The translations under genes were made by a program, and so were the position numbers. From Bombardia bombarda (taxonomy: Eukaryota; Ascomycota; Sordariomycetes; Sordariales; Lasiosphaeriaceae): DNA of 64,000 nucleotides. The stretch spans positions 1,054,001 to 1,118,000 of the forward strand of contig JAULSR010000009.1 of the NCBI GenBank assembly GCA_030512295.1. Direction: 5' to 3'. Below, in pieces: positions 44,912 through 54,784 of the stretch. The notes below the pieces were generated by a model. The model was not told where the DNA came from. It saw only the letters and a program-made list of their open reading frames with translations, and made no database searches. Position 1 is the first letter of the stretch. Each line of letters begins with the position of its first letter.

Positions 44912-45459
44912 TTTGATCTTTTCTGATGGATGGGACTTGTCGTCGTTGGCAGGCAACAACACATGAACAATCTCCATCGCCGTGGGATCATCACACAGAG
45001 CGAAACCCTAAATACCTGCAGATCAGATACATCCATCCCACAGCGGTCGTCGATCAGTGGCTCGGTGTTCGGCGAAGGATCAGAGATCTGAATTCCGACC
45101 CCGAGACCAACAAAGGTAATTAATGACGGCTGGACCTGCATCCGACATGAAGGATGCCGAGAACACCGACCAACACTCCGATCTGCCGACATTCCGATCA
45201 CTGTTCCCAAAGAAACAGCCGATCACTGTTCCCAAAGAAACAGCCCCGACATCCGCACTTGAGCAACTGCAAGCGGTTCTGTCCTGCTATATCACATCCG
45301 TTGCGCCATTCCACTCAGTTCTGGCCATCTCAGTTCTGGCCATCATCAGCATTTGCGTCACGACCCGCCACTCAAAAACCCGAATGCCATCAAGCATACA
45401 GCTGCATCTCCAAACAACAACAACAACAGCAACAACAACAACAACAACAGCAACAGCAA

Positions 45460-45490
<31 letters not shown>

Positions 45491-45505
45491 AACAACAACA
45501 ACAAG
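44912..45505. promoter_or_regulatory. Shared intergenic region between divergent Dabb and P450 genes
   Basis: About 600 bp between two start codons facing away from each other. It contains short local duplications (gttcccaaagaaacagcc at about 45202 and 45229; agttctggccatc at about 45318) and ends with a CAA/CAG-rich leader. No binding site can be named with confidence. Confidence 0.4.
45414..45503. repeat. CAA/CAG repeat leader of the P450 gene
   Basis: About 30 trinucleotides, mostly caa with some cag, ending two bases before the ATG at 45506. It stays open upstream and could encode poly-Asn/Ser or poly-Gln if translation began earlier. Confidence 0.9.
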
Positions 45506-47352
45506 ATGACGGGGCTTGCAGATCCCTTTCTTTCCCCAGCCCTTCTCGTCTATCCCCCCCTGCTTTTCCTCATCGGAAACGTACTGGTCTACATCCTCAA
45601 CACCTTTCGCCCCAAGGCCTTCCCGCCCGGGCCACGCGGGCTTCCCGGCCTGGGCAACCTCCTCCAGGTCGACAGGACATTTCCCTTCCTCACCTATGGC
45701 GCCTGGGCCGAACACTATGGCAAGGACACTCCGCTCGGGGTCAAGAAGGGCTCCACCAACGTTGTCGTGCTGAACAGCGGCCGCCTGGTGCGCGAGCTGC
45801 TTGAACGACGCGGGGCAGTGTACAGCGACCGCCCATGGCAGTTTATGAACAACACATGGGTCTTCAAGGACGACCTGCGGGCTGCCATCTTTCAGAACAG
45901 CTCCCCGTGGCTCTCGCGGTGGCGGAGGGAGTTCAACAACAACTTCGGCACGGCTGCCATCGCCAGGCTCCGGCCGGTCTACGAAGCCGAGGCAGCGAGG
46001 CTCCTGGTCAAGCTGATCGGGTGGTGGTCGTCTCCAGCGGCGAGGAGGAGGGAGCGCCTGGAAGCAGTTCTTGTGTGCTGGATGATGAGCGTGCCAACTC
46101 TGGCGGTCTGCGGGAAGCGTCCAGACTGCATGGGCGATCACGGCTTCGAGATCAGACAGTTCAGACGCTGCAGCGACGAGTACGCCGCCCTGGTCGCGCC
46201 CAACGCGCTGGATCTGTTTCCTGTCCTGCGCCACCTCCCCGAGTTCCTCGGCATGGCCGGGTGGAAAGAGAGGGCCCGCGCCGTCAGGGAGGCCGTCTTC
46301 AGGACCGGCTCCCAGTTCCTGAGCGCCGCCGAGGAGCAGCGCGCGGCTCTGGACGCGGGCAGGCCGGTCGGATGGGAGAGCATGCTGGCAAAGATGTTGC
46401 GGGAGCAGCGCGAGCAGGACGACGACGACGACGACGACGACGACATGTACACGGCGGCAGACATGGGCAACACGGCCTTCCACATAGTGTCCGCCGCGAC
46501 GAACACGTCGCTGGCCGTGTTCTCCATCATGCTGATGATCCTGGCCAAGTACCCAGCCCTCCAGCGGCGGGTCAGGGACGAGGTCCTCCAGGTCGCGGGT
46601 GGCGCAGCGCCCCAGGGAACCGACGTGCCCAGCTTGAAGTATACCGAGGCGTTCTGGAACGAGGTATGTATGAAAAAAAAAATAAAAAAAATAAAAAATA
46701 AAAAAAAAAAAAAAAAAAAAAATGACCAAAGGATCAAATCTCTAAAAACCGACACACACACAAGACCAGACTGACAGATAAGCAAAACTCTCCCCCAAAA
46801 CAGGTCCATCGCTGGCGCCCAGTCGCCCCGCAAGCCGTCCCTCATGCACCCTCCCAGGACGACATTTACAATGGCCATCGCATCCCCAAGGGCACCGCAG
46901 TCGTCATCAACGTCTGGCACATTCACCACTCCGAGGACGACTACGAAGAGCCCGGCAGGTTCATGCCCGAGCGCTTCCTGAAGCACCCGTACGGGATGCG
47001 GCTGGATGAGGCGCACGACCCGGCACACATGGAGGCGTCCATGTCGCGCGTGACGTACGACTTTGGCGCCGGACGGAGGATATGCCCGGGCATGAACTCG
47101 GCACGACAGAACCTGCTCCTTGGCTTCGCGAAGGTGGTGTGGGCCTTTGACATCCTGCCGCCCGAGGGCAAGGACATCGACCTGAGCCTGGAGACTGGGT
47201 TTGTCCAGGAGATTGCTCTGCATCCCAGGGACTTTGATGTCATCCTGGAGCCAAGAGAGGGGATCACCGAGCAGGATGTCATGGACCACTACTCTGAGGC
47301 TTACGAAGCTGAGGCACAGGTGATGGGCTGGGAAGACGGCCTGTACAAGTGA
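45506..47352 (+). CDS. Cytochrome P450 monooxygenase
   Basis: Two exons, 45506-46663 and 46804-47352, encode 568 residues. An N-terminal membrane anchor (ALLVYPPLLFLIGNVLVYIL) precedes the hinge KAFPPGPRGLPGLGNLL. The C-helix region reads WLSRWRREF. The I-helix is AATNTS where most P450s have (A/G)Gx(D/E)T(T/S). The ExxR pair (EVHR, residues 386-389) spans the splice junction, and the heme loop FGAGRRICPG lies at about 473-482. A run of about nine Asp from a GAC repeat lies before the I-helix. It is an ER-bound oxidase using P450 reductase; the overall pattern recalls O-methylsterigmatocystin oxidoreductase-like P450s. The 140-bp intron is A-rich. It diverges from the Dabb gene. Confidence 0.92.
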
Positions 47353-47391
47353 GAGATATCATCAGTCCTGGCTGGGTAGGCACGTGGTTTA

Positions 47392-48125
47392 TCAAACACA
47401 AAATAGCATCTTGACTAAAGCATTGAGGCTTATTAAACACAATATAGCATCTTGAGTAAAGCATTGAGGTTTATTGAACACAAATAGCATCTTGACTGGG
47501 GCATTGAGGTTTATTGAACACAAAATAGCATCTTGACTGGGGCATTGAGGTTTATTGAACACAAATAGCATCTTGACTGGGGCTGTAAGGACATCCCCAA
47601 GGACATCCCCAAGGACATCCCCAAGCACATCCTCAAGCACATGCCGGAAGCGTCCCCAAGGACATGCCAGTTATCCCACCATCTTTGTATATAAGCAGCG
47701 GCCCTCGCCCACCTTCCGTTGCGAGGGCCAGGTTGAAGTCTTACGCCAATACTAGTCATTGCTCGCCTTCCCAGTTATCTTCATTGTGACCACCTTGATC
47801 AGGCGTACCTGCCTTCTCTTACAGGGGCATTGAGGTTTATTAAACACAAAATAGCATCTTGACTGGGGCATTGAGGTTTATTGAACACAAATAGCACCTT
47901 GACTAAAGCATTGAGGTTTACTAAACACAAATAGCATCTTGACTGGGGCATTGAGGTTTATCAAACACAAAATAGCATCTTGACTAAAGCATCGAGGTAA
48001 TAATAAATAATTAAAAGAACCGAGGAACACAAATAGCATCTTGACCAAAGCATTGAGGTTTATTGAACACAAATAGCATCTTGACTAAAGCATCGAGGTA
48101 ATAATAAATAATTAAAAGAACCGAG
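47392..48125. repeat. 40-bp minisatellite, eleven copies, split by a solo LTR
   Basis: The unit contains gcattgaggtttattgaaca and agcatcttgactggg, about 40 bp in all. Five copies lie before and six after the LTR at 47584-47823. Two later copies carry an extra AT-rich insertion (aataataaataattaaaaga). Confidence 0.92.
47584..47823 (+). mobile_element. Solo LTR of a Ty3/Gypsy-type element
   Basis: 240 bp with ends TGTAAG and CTTACA, flanked by a 5-bp duplication GGGGC (47579-47583 and 47824-47828). Inside are four to five ggacatcccca-like units near the 5' end and a TATA box (gtatataagcag) at about 47689-47700. The reverse complement matches 62082-62346 closely over its whole length, where it forms the 3' LTR of an element with Gypsy integrase remnants. 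Confidence 0.92.
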
Positions 48126-48334
48126 ACTATACAGCAAAGAACAGATCCCCCGCCCAAATCCATCTCACGGCTAGTGTTTTCTTGATACTCTGGGAAACGC
48201 GCGTGCATACATGTGGCTTTTCCTTTGAACCTAGCCGCTCCAAGAGAAAAAAAAGGTTTGAAACAAAAAACTGTCCGTGTGTTGGCGTTTCGAAGGGGAA
48301 TGGTTCATGCGGCCAAAATATCATACTGGGGCTG

Positions 48335-48389
48335 CCGCGCGAAGGAAGAAAAAAAAAAAAAAAGAAAAAAAAAAAAAAAAAAAAAAAAA
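48335..48389. repeat. A-rich microsatellite
   Basis: Two A runs of 14 and 24 bases separated by a single g, 30 bp beyond the stop codon of the minus-strand bZIP-like gene. Confidence 0.9.
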
Positions 48390-48419
48390 GACTCAGTATC
48401 CTCCATGTCCGTTGGTCGC

Positions 48420-49013
48420 TCAGACTCCGGCCAGAGCTGAGCCTTCCGTCCCGGCTTGAGAACCCTGATCCTCTCCGGCCCGCCGTGACCGCGGGAGTGA
48501 CAATCCAGCCGCCTGGATGACGGCCTCCAATGACTCGATGTGATTCTGCATTATGATGGCACTCTGCTCGTACATCTCCACCTGCTCCTGGAGGTCCATC
48601 GCCAGCACCTCCAGCGCTTCAACCTCGACTCTCCTGCGTCTCCGGTGGGCTCTCTGAGCCTCTCTCTGCTGTTCCTTGCGTATCTCCTGAGCTATGACGC
48701 CTTCGTGCTTTGGTGGGCGCCCGAGACGAGGTCTGGGTCTGGGATCGGGTTCACCATCCTCGTCGGCGGCTGGGTTGGCGCTGGCGCTGGCGCTCGAGGC
48801 CTCACTCGGAGCCCCATGGGGCGACCCAGGTGCGAATGGCGACGACCCATGTGGAGTGAGCCAATCGAAGCATCGGTGATGGCAGAGTTCATGATCCGCA
48901 GGATTGGTACCGGGGGAGTGCTGCGGAATGCCTATGACCGAGTTAGAGAATTCATCAGTCCGACCAGAGGCGCCTTACTTACGCGGAGACGGGAGCGAAT
49001 AGACTGGAGGCAT
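48420..49013 (-). CDS. Small bZIP-type transcription factor-like protein
   Basis: Two exons, 49013-48983 and 48931-48420, encode 180 residues. Pro/Ser/Ala-rich N-terminal half, then GRPPKHEGVIAQEIRKEQ, a basic region QREAQRAHRRRRRVEV, and a heptad pattern with leucine or similar residues (LEVLAMDLQEQVEMYEQ, IMQNHIESLEAVIQ). This is the layout of a short fungal bZIP protein of the Yap type, though the canonical Asn of the basic region is replaced. The C-terminus is short and polar. No signal peptide. Small size leaves room for doubt; an alternative is a nuclear adaptor with only a coiled coil. It likely acts on DNA as a dimer. Confidence 0.72.
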
Positions 49014-49056
49014 GGCTGGTGAGCCTGGACTCCAGAGGACGAAGGAAAGTTGGTAG

Positions 49057-49320
49057 AGGAGTAGAGCAGAGGAGCAGAGCAGAGGAGAGGAGCAGAGCAG
49101 AGGACAGAAGTAGAGTAGAGGAGAGAAGTAGAGGAGAGAAGTAGAGGAGAGAAGTAGAGGAGAGAAGTAGAGGAGAGAAGTAGAGGAGAGCAGTAGAGTA
49201 GAGGAGAGAAGTTGAGGATCAGAGAGAAGTTGAGGATCAGAGAGAAGTTGAGGATCAGAGAGAAGTTGAGGATCAGAGAGAAGTTGAGGATCAGAGAGAA
49301 GTTGAGGATCAGAGACGAGG
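49057..49320. repeat. Purine-rich arrays, 13-bp and 18-bp units
   Basis: About ten copies of agaggagagaagt-like units at 49057-49205, then six to seven copies of gttgaggatcagagagaa at 49208-49316. Confidence 0.9.
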
Positions 49321-49659
49321 GAAGAAAAAGCGCAGATTGGTAGTTGCGGCGGCCAGCCTGAATTTATCGGAGGGAGGAGGGCGAGTTGTGAGGGCGAGTT
49401 GTCGGGCCAATGTGTCTGCGTGTCGAAGGACAGTGACTGCCCACCGTGACTGCCCACCGTGACTGCCAGGCTCTGCGGGGTTACGCAGTAGATCAACGGG
49501 ACCTATGCCCATGGTTTCCTGGCCAATCATTCTGCCGCCCATCGTTCTTCTCCACCGGCTTTTCCCGGGTACGCTGTTCAAGGGGAGTGCTGAAAACGGC
49601 TTCGTACGTAAGAACCACCTCCGCAGCCCAAGCAGCCGAAAAAGAACGGCAGACCATAT

Positions 49660-50650
49660 GCACAGTACATCCAAAGTCTACCGCCTCTCCCAATTAGCCA
49701 GCCCCTAGCCCCTGCCTCCGCCACCAGAAAGGTACACAGTACACCCCTACGAGCCATCCGACCAAGGTGAACGGACGGCAAATGGTCAAATCCACGTTCC
49801 TGTTTTCTGCTCGCCCGGCAACAGAGATCCTTCAACCGCCTTTCCCAATCAGCCCCTGCCTCCGAGCCCCTTGCCTCCGCCATCAAAGGTGCACAGTACA
49901 CCCCTACGAGCCATCCGACCAAGGTGAACGGACGAAGGTGACGGACCAGACCTACGAGGTCGGCACATGGTCAAATCCACCTTCCTGTGTACATCCAAAG
50001 TCTACCGCCTTTCCCAATTAGCCAGCCCCTAGCCCCTAGCCCCTGCCTCCGCCATCAGAAAGGTACACAGTACACCCCTACGAGCCATCCGACCAAGGTG
50101 AACGGACGAAGTGACGGATCAGACCTACGAGGTCGTTCTGCTCGCCCGGCAACAACAGAGATCCTTCAATCGACGCAACTTCTCCTGTGTACATCCAAAG
50201 TCCACCGCCTTTCCCAATCAGCTCCCAGCCCCGAGCCCCCTTGCCTCCGCCATCAAAGGTGCACCCCTACGAGCCAACCGACCAAGGTGAACGGACGGCA
50301 AATGGTCAAATCCACGTTCCTGTTTTCTGCTCGCCCGGCAACAGAGATCCTTCAACCGCCTTTCCCAATCAGCCCCCGCCCCTTGCCTCCGCCATCAAAA
50401 AGGTGCACCCCTACGACCAAGGTGAACGGACAAGGTGACGGAGACGCAACTTCTCCTGTGTGCATCCAAAGTCCACCGCCTTTCCCAATCAGCCCCCAGC
50501 CCCGAGCCCCTTGCCTCCGCCATCAAAAAGGTACACCCCTATGAGCCAATCGACCAAGGTAAACGGACGAGGTGGCACATGGTCAAATCCGCCTTCCTGT
50601 GTTCATCCAAAGTCCACCGCATTTCCCAATTAGCCCCTGCCTCCGAAGCC
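49660..50650. repeat. Long-unit minisatellite of 120-200 bp, six to seven copies
   Basis: The recurring modules are acatccaaagtctaccgcc, ttcccaatcagcccc, cttgcctccgccatcaaa, tacgagccatccgaccaagg and tcaaatccacgttcctg, repeated in the same order with deletions in some copies. Confidence 0.9.
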
Positions 50651-50674
50651 CCTTTCCTTGCCTCCCCCATCTCT

Positions 50675-50705
<31 letters not shown>

Positions 50706-51103
50706 GAGGCGCACGGAATGCGTGGCAAATAGCATCTCGGGGCAGGCCAGTGCCCCGCAGGGCGTCGAAATCGGCCCACTATTACTCATCGGATCCGTTA
50801 TTCATTGCCTTCGTCTGGTGGATTCTCGGCCGTATCCTGCTATGAATAGTCAAGTCAGTCAAATGATGACGATCAATAATATTGACGCTCCCAATTCAGC
50901 TGATTCCCCAGCCCCCGATACTCCCTGTGGGACAAGACAAAGGCCTCCTTCACCCACCCCCCCTGGGGAAGATGCCCACGGGCTAAAAACCACGAGATAT
51001 CGGTCACAAAGTAACTCGTCAAGTACATATGCAACCAAACCGGGTCTGTGTGGTTGCAGCAGAGTGTGGTTTATCGAGCGGCTTCCGGGGCGACCTAGCT
51101 CCT

Positions 51104-51232
51104 TGTCGAGCTCCTTGTCTATGTACACAGTAGCTCCTTGTCTAGCTCCTTGTCGAGCTCCTTGTCTACACAGTAGCTCCTTGTCGAGCTCCTTGTCTAC
51201 ACAGTAGCTCCTTGTCCAGCTCCTTGTCCAGC
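51104..51232. repeat. Tandem array of about 30 bp units
   Basis: Repeats of agctccttgtc with tacacagt between some of them, about nine agctccttgt cores. Confidence 0.9.
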
Positions 51233-51687
51233 CAGGCGCGGACTTGACTGACGGTCCAATCAGGTCAAGCGTCCGACGCCTCAACTTCGCCCTTGACTCG
51301 CAGTTGCGCTCATGATCGATCCTTCACACAGTTTCCGACCCGCACTAGTAGCTATCACCCCTTTTCTGAAGTTGGCGGACTTTCGGGACCCCTTGGTCTC
51401 TCCCCCGCGGAACGCATGGGACCACCCAGTTCATCGACCCCCCATGGCTCCCCTCGGCCACCCCTGGTCGCCTTTGACCGCTCTTGTACAATACTGCGTT
51501 ACACGAAGAGGGCGCGTGCATTTCCGTTCGTCGCCTTGTTGGGCCCATGAAGCTGGTTTTATGTCTCAACGCCCGTCGTCCTCGGATGCTGCAGGTACCA
51601 CCGAGAAGGTCTCCCAGAGGCCACACAGACTTGGACAAATACAGCAGCAACTGGCTTCACCACAACGTATAATCATAGAAACAAGCC

Positions 51688-51797
51688 GGCGTCACTTTTG
51701 CACTTTTGCACTTTTGCACTTTCGCACTTTTGCACTTTCGCACTTTTACTTTTGCACTTTCGCACTTTTGCACTTTCGCACTTTTGCACTTTCGCAC
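51688..51797. repeat. Pyrimidine-rich 7-8-bp array in the NF-YB-like leader
   Basis: About a dozen copies of cacttttg/cactttcg, ending 11 bp before the ATG at 51808. Confidence 0.9.
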
Positions 51798-51807
51798 CTG
51801 TCCCGCG

Positions 51808-52726
51808 ATGGACTTTCCGTATGACCCCAACCTTGGCCCCAACCAGTCCAACCTCGGCGGCTACAGGGCCAGTGTTTCGACCGGGATGGAACATGCTCCT
51901 GATGTTGAGACTCCCAGCATCAACGAAGCCAGTTTTCCGATTCCAGACAATCAACTGACTTACCACACGTGGAACACCATACCTCAACATGGAATGGCTC
52001 CTATGACGCTCTCAGAAGACGAAGCGATGTTCGAAGAGGCTCTCGATGGGAAAATTGGAATTCCCGGTATAGTGAATCGTATCATGAAGCATGCTATACC
52101 GCGCCACGTCAAAATTTCCAAAGAAGCCAAGCGTACCATGGGTGATTGTGTTAGCGAGTTTATCTTGTTCATCACGGGTGAAGGTTCGTAACAACTCAAC
52201 TTATAGAGCTTTGGATGTCTAATGCATTTCATAGCTGCTGAAATAGCCAGCAAAGAAAAGAGAGCCACTCTTCTCGCCAATGATGTTATAGCATCTCTGA
52301 ACAAGCTCGGGATGGAAAACTACGGCCACGCCATGCAATTATACATCGACAAGTACCGACAGGTAAGTCCAGCAGCAGCCTCACCCTCCGAGCCCTATTT
52401 GAAGAACAAGTCTCTGACCATTGCTCTGGCAACTGGAGATAAGACCACGGGGAGATACGGCCGCTACTCAGATGAAAGGCCTGGAGGAGGAGGACCCGGA
52501 GGAGGAGGAGGAGGAGGAGGAGGAGGAGGACCCGGAGGAGGAGGACCCGGAGGAGGAGGACCCGGAGGAGAAGGACCCGGAGGAGGAGGACCCGGAGGAG
52601 GAGCATCTGCAGGAGGAGGACTCTTGCTCTCATCATCCCGCCCGCCCGCCGCCCGCGATCCAGATCGATGGGGTTCTGGTCCCTACCCAGGACAGGACGG
52701 CTCCCACGGTCGTGTGCACGAGATAG
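51808..52726 (+). CDS. NF-YB/HAP3-like histone-fold protein with an acidic tail
   Basis: Three exons are inferred, 51808-52183, 52235-52362 and 52472-52726, giving 252 residues. Residues 84-168 match the NF-YB (HAP3) histone fold: IPGIVNRIMKHAIP, VKISKEAKRTMGDCVSEFILFITGEA, EIASKEKRATLLANDVIASL, and LGMENYGHAMQLYIDKYRQ. NF-YB pairs with NF-YC and, with NF-YA, binds CCAAT boxes; the divergence here suggests a paralogue, not the core HAP3. The tail (about 169-210) is Glu-rich with EEEDP repeats from a GGAGGAGGAGGACCC array. Reading through intron 2 instead gives a Gly-rich tail ending at 52779, which I judge less likely. The first 80 residues are polar. Confidence 0.83.
52491..52625. repeat. 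Coding GGA/CCC array in the NF-YB-like gene
   Basis: A 15-bp unit ggaggaggaggaccc and shorter ggagga forms; writes the Glu-rich tail (or Gly-rich in the other frame). Confidence 0.9.
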
Positions 52727-52844
52727 AGGACTGGACGACGAGCTCTTGCGGCGGAGGCGCCATTGGGGAAAGTGGCTGAGGGACAGCGGCGAGTGCGTCT
52801 GCGAACTTTGGAGCCAGCTAAAAAGAATCCGAGAAGCCACGTTG

Positions 52845-53582
52845 TGTGTATCATGCCCGTTGTGCATCATGCCCGTTGTGTGAGTGTATCGTGCCCATTG
52901 TCTATCATGCCGATTGTGTGAGTGTATCGTACCCATTGTCTATCATGCCCATTGCGCATCATGCCCATTGTCTATCATGCCCATTGTCTATCATGCCCAT
53001 TGTGTATTGTGCCCATTGTGTACCATACCCATTGTCTATCATGCCCATTGCGTGAGTGTATCGTGCCCATTGTCTATCATGCCCATTGTGTATTGTGCCC
53101 ATTGTGTACCATGCCCATTGTCTATCATGCCCATTGTGTGAGTGTATCGTGCCTATTGTCTATTATGCCTATTGTGTACCATGCCCATTGTCTATCATGC
53201 CGATTGTGCATCATGCCGATTGTGTGAGTGTATCGTGCCCATTGTCTATCATGCCCATTGTGCATCATGCCCATTGCGTGAGTGTCTATCATGCCCATTC
53301 TGTGAGTGTATCGTGCCCATTGTCTATCATGCCCGTTGTGCATCATGCCGATTGTGTGAGTGTATCGTGCCCATTGTCTATCATGCCCATTGTGCATCAT
53401 GCCCATTGCGTGAGTATATCGTGCCCATTGTCTATCATGCCCATTGTGTATCGTGCCGATTGTGTGAGTGTATCGTGCCCATTGTCTATCATGCCCATTG
53501 CGCATCATGCCCATTGTCTATCATGCCCATTGTCTATCATGCCCATTGCGCATCGTGCCCATTGTGTACCATGTCCATTGTA
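52845..53582. repeat. 740-bp minisatellite of 16-bp units
   Basis: Around 45 copies of cccattgtctatcatg, interspersed with a 22-bp variant containing gtgtgagtgtatcgtg. The array is open in more than one frame because the units do not contain stop codons. Confidence 0.95.
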
Positions 53583-53586
53583 GGAT

Positions 53587-54367
53587 AGCCCACCAGCCAG
53601 GGCAGTATTAGAGTAATTTCCCCCTCATTTGTCCTGGCGACTGCATGCAGACCCGAAGGATCCCATCATCCGACACGTACAGTCGCGCGGGATCCAGCAC
53701 GTAGGGCGCGTCTGATTTCCGGTCTGATTCGGGCACTTGCAGGTAGAAGGAGGCCGCGGGGCTATTCGTGGAAACACACACAGTCCATCATATGGAGAAG
53801 GAGAGAGAGGTATTGACACACTGGCACTTCTTTCCCCCCCCCCCCATCCATTTCATGTCCTCGACAACCCGATGTTCCCGCCACAATGGCAGTCGCTGCC
53901 AACGATCGCATCTTTCTAGAAATAAGGGACTCCCAAGAGAGCACCCAGAGCCAGGACGCCGCCGCCGAGGCTGAAGGGGAGCCAACTCGGGCTGCACAAT
54001 AACACACACACATGCACTTGCTACTCCCATGAGCTGCTTCCCAGCTTGCGTGACTGTCTTTTCGGGTCTCGCAGCTGCCGCTTCTGGCGCGTTCTGGTCA
54101 GGTTTGTTTCCGCGGTAAGTCTTGCTTGCAGAACTCCGCACAGGGCCTCCCTCCACACATGCGGGTTGCGTTGGAAGAAGCCAATCACGCGTCGTTTGTT
54201 TGTTCCACCAGGGAAGCATGCTGCTGACCACCACCCAACCCCTATTTGCCAAATCCCTGAAAAAAAGAAGGAAAAAAGAAGGAAAAAAGAATGGCGCGCT
54301 TGCCGTCATCCAGAGGCAGTCGCATGGTTGCCCTCGAGACAATTGCCTGGAACCAAAAATAGTCAAG
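53587..54367 (-). other. Possible small gene or remnant, unresolved
   Basis: The minus strand at 53755-53605 reads PAASFYLQVPESDRKSDAPY followed by VLDPARLYVSDDGILRVCMQ and a stop, after a plausible acceptor (GAATAG). The codon use looks like coding DNA, as if this were the last exon of a gene. Upstream exons in 53860-54367 could not be joined with confidence; a hydrophobic piece LPFSLGGGVLALGALLGVPYF is cut by a stop. No family is recognised. Confidence 0.3.
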
Positions 54368-54784
54368 ACTCTATATGCAACGCAGCTGCGAAGAAGATGC
54401 GCGCTGGGAGGGCGGTGATGGGTCCTGTGCGTTTTAGGAAGGCGGTAATCTTATTAGACAATTGCTACGGGGGCACCCCCATTTTCCTCCGGGTTATAGG
54501 TGAGGGGGAAAAATCTGGATTTTTGACCAGCCAACACCACTAAATGTATAGCGCACCTGGCGCATTGCAACCACCGGTCGCATCGCAGCAAACTGTCCAT
54601 TACTGCGCGATTGAGTTCTTTATAACAACACACATTTGTATGAATAGTTACTGCATGTACAAGGTAAAGAATCAATTCATCTGTCTGCAGAAGCTTCTAC
54701 AATTGAAATATCTCTTCATTTGGTGGTTGTGATCCATTCGTTGTTGGGGGTCCCTGGTCGCGCACCCACATGCGCCTTGGCCCG

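Larger units (their letters stand above)
49014..51807. other. 2.8-kb minisatellite-rich stretch without a supportable gene
   Basis: Holds four arrays listed separately plus a (ca)n microsatellite at 50681-50704. Open frames here follow the repeats and show no domain. Confidence 0.5.

Noticed and set aside
52363..52779. Gly-rich C-terminal tail for the NF-YB-like protein (intron 2 retained)
   Set aside because: A GTAAGT donor follows directly after the conserved end of the histone fold, and a good CAG acceptor leads into an acidic frame; the Gly-rich version needs intron retention. Kept as an alternative only.
52846..53588. Cys/His-rich repeat proteins of 100-175 residues on the plus strand and a basic one on the minus strand
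   Set aside because: They are only the 16-bp minisatellite read in different frames; no upstream exon, signal or domain supports translation.
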